From: an uncultured Prevotella sp.
GTDB lineage: Bacteria; Bacteroidota; Bacteroidia; Bacteroidales; Bacteroidaceae
Reading direction: 5' to 3'
DNA length: 55,052 bases
Assembly: GCA_945873145.1 (NCBI GenBank)
Contig: CAMCBZ010000017.1
Span: 1 to 55,052 of the forward strand
Under the pieces are notes generated by a model. The model was given only the letters and a program-made list of their open reading frames with translations, ran no database searches and was not told the DNA's origin. The stretch's first letter is position 1, and each line of letters starts with the position of its first letter. A program made the translations under genes and the position numbers. Below, in pieces: positions 53,238 to 55,052 of the stretch.

Positions 53238-54512
53238 CTACTCCTTATACCGGTCTCCCCAACAGCTGAGCATACGCTGATAGAGCTTCTCTTCCGAGGG
53301 CGAGTGCTGGGCATGCCAGAAGCGCAGACCTTTCAACTCATCGGGAAGATACTGCTGAGGCGTGAAGTTGCCGGGGTAGTCGTGAGGATATTTATAGCCA
53401 TCATGGTATCCGAGCTCAGCCATCAACTTGGTGGGCGCATTGCGCAATGGCAGCGGCACAGGCTGGTTACCACTCTTTCTGACTTCTTCCAAGGCTGTGT
53501 TGATACCCATGTAAGCTGAGTTGCTCTTCGGGCTCGTCGCCAAATAGACAGTAGCCTCGGCAAGAGGAATACGCCCCTCGGGCCAGCCGATCTTCATCAC
53601 GGCATCAAAGGCAGCATTGGCCAGCAGCAGCGCGTTGGGGTTGGCAAGGCCTATGTCTTCCGCGGCGGAGATGACCAGGCGGCGGGCGATGAACTGCGGG
53701 TCTTCCCCACCCTCTATCATCCTTGCCATCCAATAGAGTGCGGCATCGGGGTCTGAGCCACGGATGCTTTTAATGTAAGCCGAGATGATGTCGTAGTGCA
53801 TCTCTCCGTCCTTGTCATAGGCCAGCGGATTGGTCTGCAGGCGGTCTTCCACCATGGCGTCGGTGATGACGATGTCGGAAGTGTCGTTGGCACCTACCAC
53901 CAACTCCAGGATGTTGAGCAGCTTGCGCGCGTCGCCTCCACTGTATCTGAGCATGGCTCCCGTCTCCTTCAACTCGATATGCCGCTTGCTCAGCACCGCA
54001 TCCTTCGTGATGGCGCGATGGAGGATCTTCAGCAGATCGTCCTTGTCGAGCGACTTGAGCACATAAAGCTGACAACGCGAGAGCAAAGGACGGATGACCT
54101 CAAAAGATGGATTCTCGGTAGTCGCGCCGATCAGCGTCACCACACCTTGCTCTACGGCCCCCAACAGCGAGTCCTGCTGTGACTTGGAGAAGCGGTGAAT
54201 CTCATCAATGAACAGAATGGGCGACTGCTCCTGAAAGAACCGCCCCTGCTTGGCCCGGGCGATGACATCCCTCACCTCCTTCACGCCGCTGGTCACAGCA
54301 CTAAGTGTATAGAACGGCACCTTGAGCGTGTGGGCGATGATCTGCGCCAGCGTCGTCTTGCCGACACCGGGAGGCCCCCACAAGATGAAGGAGCTGACGT
54401 GCCCCGACTCTATCATCCGCCGCAACACTCCATTCTGCCCCACAAGATGGTCCTGCCCGACATAGTCATCGAGTGCCTGCGGCCGCATACGTTCTGCTAA
54501 TGGCTCTGACAT
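53238..54512 (-). CDS. rarA: Replication-associated recombination protein A (RarA/MgsA)
   Basis: This AAA+ ATPase acts at stalled replication forks with SSB and RecA. I chose the ATG at 54512 (424 residues, MSEPLAERMRPQALDDYVGQDHLVG), because the in-frame extension to 54638 crosses the promoter and the repeat element. Walker A is WGPPGVGKTT (about 51-60) and Walker B LFIDEIHRFSKSQQD (about 100-114). ALLSRC-type sensor 1 (IRPLLSRCQLYV) follows, and a C-terminal helical MgsA domain (LEEVRKSGNQPVPLPLRNAP) completes the fold. It is monocistronic. Confidence 0.95.
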   Translation of the reverse strand: MSEPLAERMRPQALDDYVGQDHLVGQNGVLRRMIESGHVSSFILWGPPGVGKTTLAQIIAHTLKVPFYTLSAVTSGVKEVRDVIARAKQGRFFQEQSPILFIDEIHRFSKSQQDSLLGAVEQGVVTLIGATTENPSFEVIRPLLSRCQLYVLKSLDKDDLLKILHRAITKDAVLSKRHIELKETGAMLRYSGGDARKLLNILELVVGANDTSDIVITDAMVEDRLQTNPLAYDKDGEMHYDIISAYIKSIRGSDPDAALYWMARMIEGGEDPQFIARRLVISAAEDIGLANPNALLLANAAFDAVMKIGWPEGRIPLAEATVYLATSPKSNSAYMGINTALEEVRKSGNQPVPLPLRNAPTKLMAELGYHDGYKYPHDYPGNFTPQQYLPDELKGLRFWHAQHSPSEEKLYQRMLSCWGDRYKE

Positions 54513-54539
54513 ATCTAATCGCTTTTCGTTTTCAAAATA

Positions 54540-54547
54540 CAAATTTA
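54540..54547 (-). promoter_or_regulatory. rarA promoter -7 box
   Basis: TAAATTTG on the minus strand matches TAnnTTTG and lies 28 bp upstream of the chosen start. The next repeat element begins 42 bp further upstream. Confidence 0.55.
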
Positions 54548-54588
54548 CGCTTTTTCTTGGAATTACATATACGCTATCGAAAAAAATA

Positions 54589-54833
54589 ACGCAACAACGC
54601 AACAACGCAACAACGCAACATTTATAGGTTTCTGACATACGAGAAATGAGAAACGTAAATATAAAAGAACTATTTTTATAATTAGATAAATGGTTAATAT
54701 ATAATATATTATATAATAATATTATTATAAATAATATAACATATTTTCATTCTATAGTCTCATTTTCAACCTTATCTCGACTAAAAGTCAGAATGCACCT
54801 TATGTTGCGTTGTTGCGTGTTGCATTGTTGCGT
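54589..54833. repeat. 8-bp repeat-armed AT-core element, copy 2
   Basis: The left arm (54589-54620) is four perfect units of ACGCAACA, followed by TTTATAG as in copy 1. After a 182-bp AT-rich core comes the right arm (54803-54833), TGTTGCGT units with one unit a base short and one reading TGTTGCAT. The core carries TATAGTCTCATT at the same place as copy 1, and CCTTA immediately precedes the right arm. The arm sequence differs from copy 1 on both sides together. The gene-free stretch 54639-55011 consists of this copy, a spacer and copy 3. Confidence 0.8.
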
Positions 54834-54910
54834 ATCTCCAATTCCCGACCCATAGTCTAAGCTCTTTCAGGCAATACATTTGCGAGGCACGAAACATAAT
54901 CCTATGCTAT

Positions 54911-55011
54911 GCGTAACACCGTAACACCGTAACAGCGTAACATAAGGCCGATAACGACATGCGGCAAGGAATTCGGCGAAAATGAGACTATAGAGTAAAA
55001 GTATATTATAT
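54911..55011. repeat. 8-bp repeat-armed element, copy 3 (inverted, truncated by contig end)
   Basis: Four units (GCGTAACA, CCGTAACA, CCGTAACA, GCGTAACA) run from 54911 to 54942, followed by TAAGG and later AATGAGACTATAGAG, which is the reverse complement of the right-hand landmarks of copies 1 and 2. The other arm lies beyond the end of the genomic sequence. Confidence 0.75.
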
Positions 55012-55052
55012 CTGTCTCTTATACACATCTGACGCTGCCGACGATACTCCTT
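55012..55052. other. Illumina Nextera adapter and i5 index (sequencing artefact)
   Basis: Positions 55012-55044 match the 33-nt Nextera read-1 transposase adapter in reverse complement, beginning CTGTCTCTTATACACATCT (the Tn5 mosaic end). The last eight bases, TACTCCTT, are the reverse complement of AAGGAGTA, the Nextera i5 index S507/N507. This is library construct read through at the end of a short insert, not bacterial DNA. Confidence 0.97.

Noticed and set aside
54513..54638. N-terminal extension of RarA by 42 residues
   Set aside because: The extension is translated from the promoter and the 8-bp repeat arm; the conserved protein begins at 54512.

Overview
The window is chromosomal DNA of a Bacteroidota bacterium, most likely Prevotella or Segatella. 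The evidence is the recurrent promoter -7 box TAnnTTTG (sometimes with TTTG about 20 bp upstream), weak Shine-Dalgarno sequences with A-rich leaders, a 1166-residue SecA with a SEC-C tail, S16 with a long acidic/alanine tail, a DAHP synthase-chorismate mutase fusion, and the aconitase-isocitrate dehydrogenase-citrate synthase operon. It is a draft contig: the last 41 bases are Illumina Nextera adapter plus i5 index, not genome.

Layout. 0.1-3.5 kb: a minus-strand group of a small Cys/His-rich membrane protein, a TonB-dependent receptor, a heavy-metal-associated domain protein and DoxX, probably metal handling. 3.6-4.2 kb: a gene-free stretch with an unusual 8-bp-repeat-armed element. 4.2-11.4 kb: an ABC ATPase, SecA, a phosphatase-fold protein with degenerate metal sites, and an Lnb/DUF4105 membrane protein. 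11.5-17.2 kb, plus strand: an envelope operon of a beta-barrel protein, LptC, a CBS/CorC membrane protein and a PpiD-like foldase. 17.2-18.5 kb: a putative outer-membrane protein and a small TPR protein.

18.5-22.9 kb is a four-gene phenylalanine/tyrosine operon: prephenate dehydratase, aminotransferase, DAHP synthase/chorismate mutase and prephenate dehydrogenase. It is preceded by what reads as a complete ribosome-mediated attenuator: promoter, a 24-codon leader rich in Phe and Tyr, a pause hairpin, an antiterminator pairing and a terminator. 23.0-24.5 kb: an ISAs1-family insertion sequence with its terminal repeats, then four 23-bp tandem repeats. 24.7-29.7 kb: YebC, PheT, a DnaJ-like protein and ribosomal protein S16. 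29.8-34.7 kb: the oxidative TCA branch. 34.8-36.9 kb: a MORN-repeat/GH25 lysozyme lipoprotein with an overlapping partner of unknown function. 36.9-40.1 kb: two small membrane-associated proteins, RNase P RNA and HtrA.

40.3-42.5 kb holds a secreted hypothetical protein and a compact RiPP-like trio (HPr-kinase-like protein, S24/S26 peptidase, PqqD-like protein). 42.6-51.3 kb is the best candidate for an undescribed system: a tightly spaced six-gene minus-strand operon encoding a degenerate-MIDAS VWA lipoprotein, a four-helix membrane protein, a tubulin/FtsZ-like nucleotide-binding protein, a 1170-residue protein with a C-terminal actin/Hsp70 ATPase fold, a coiled-coil protein and a zinc-ribbon membrane protein. 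51.4-54.5 kb: a TRIC/UPF0126 channel, a D-2-hydroxyacid dehydrogenase and RarA. 54.6-55.0 kb: two more copies of the 8-bp-armed repeat, where the contig breaks.
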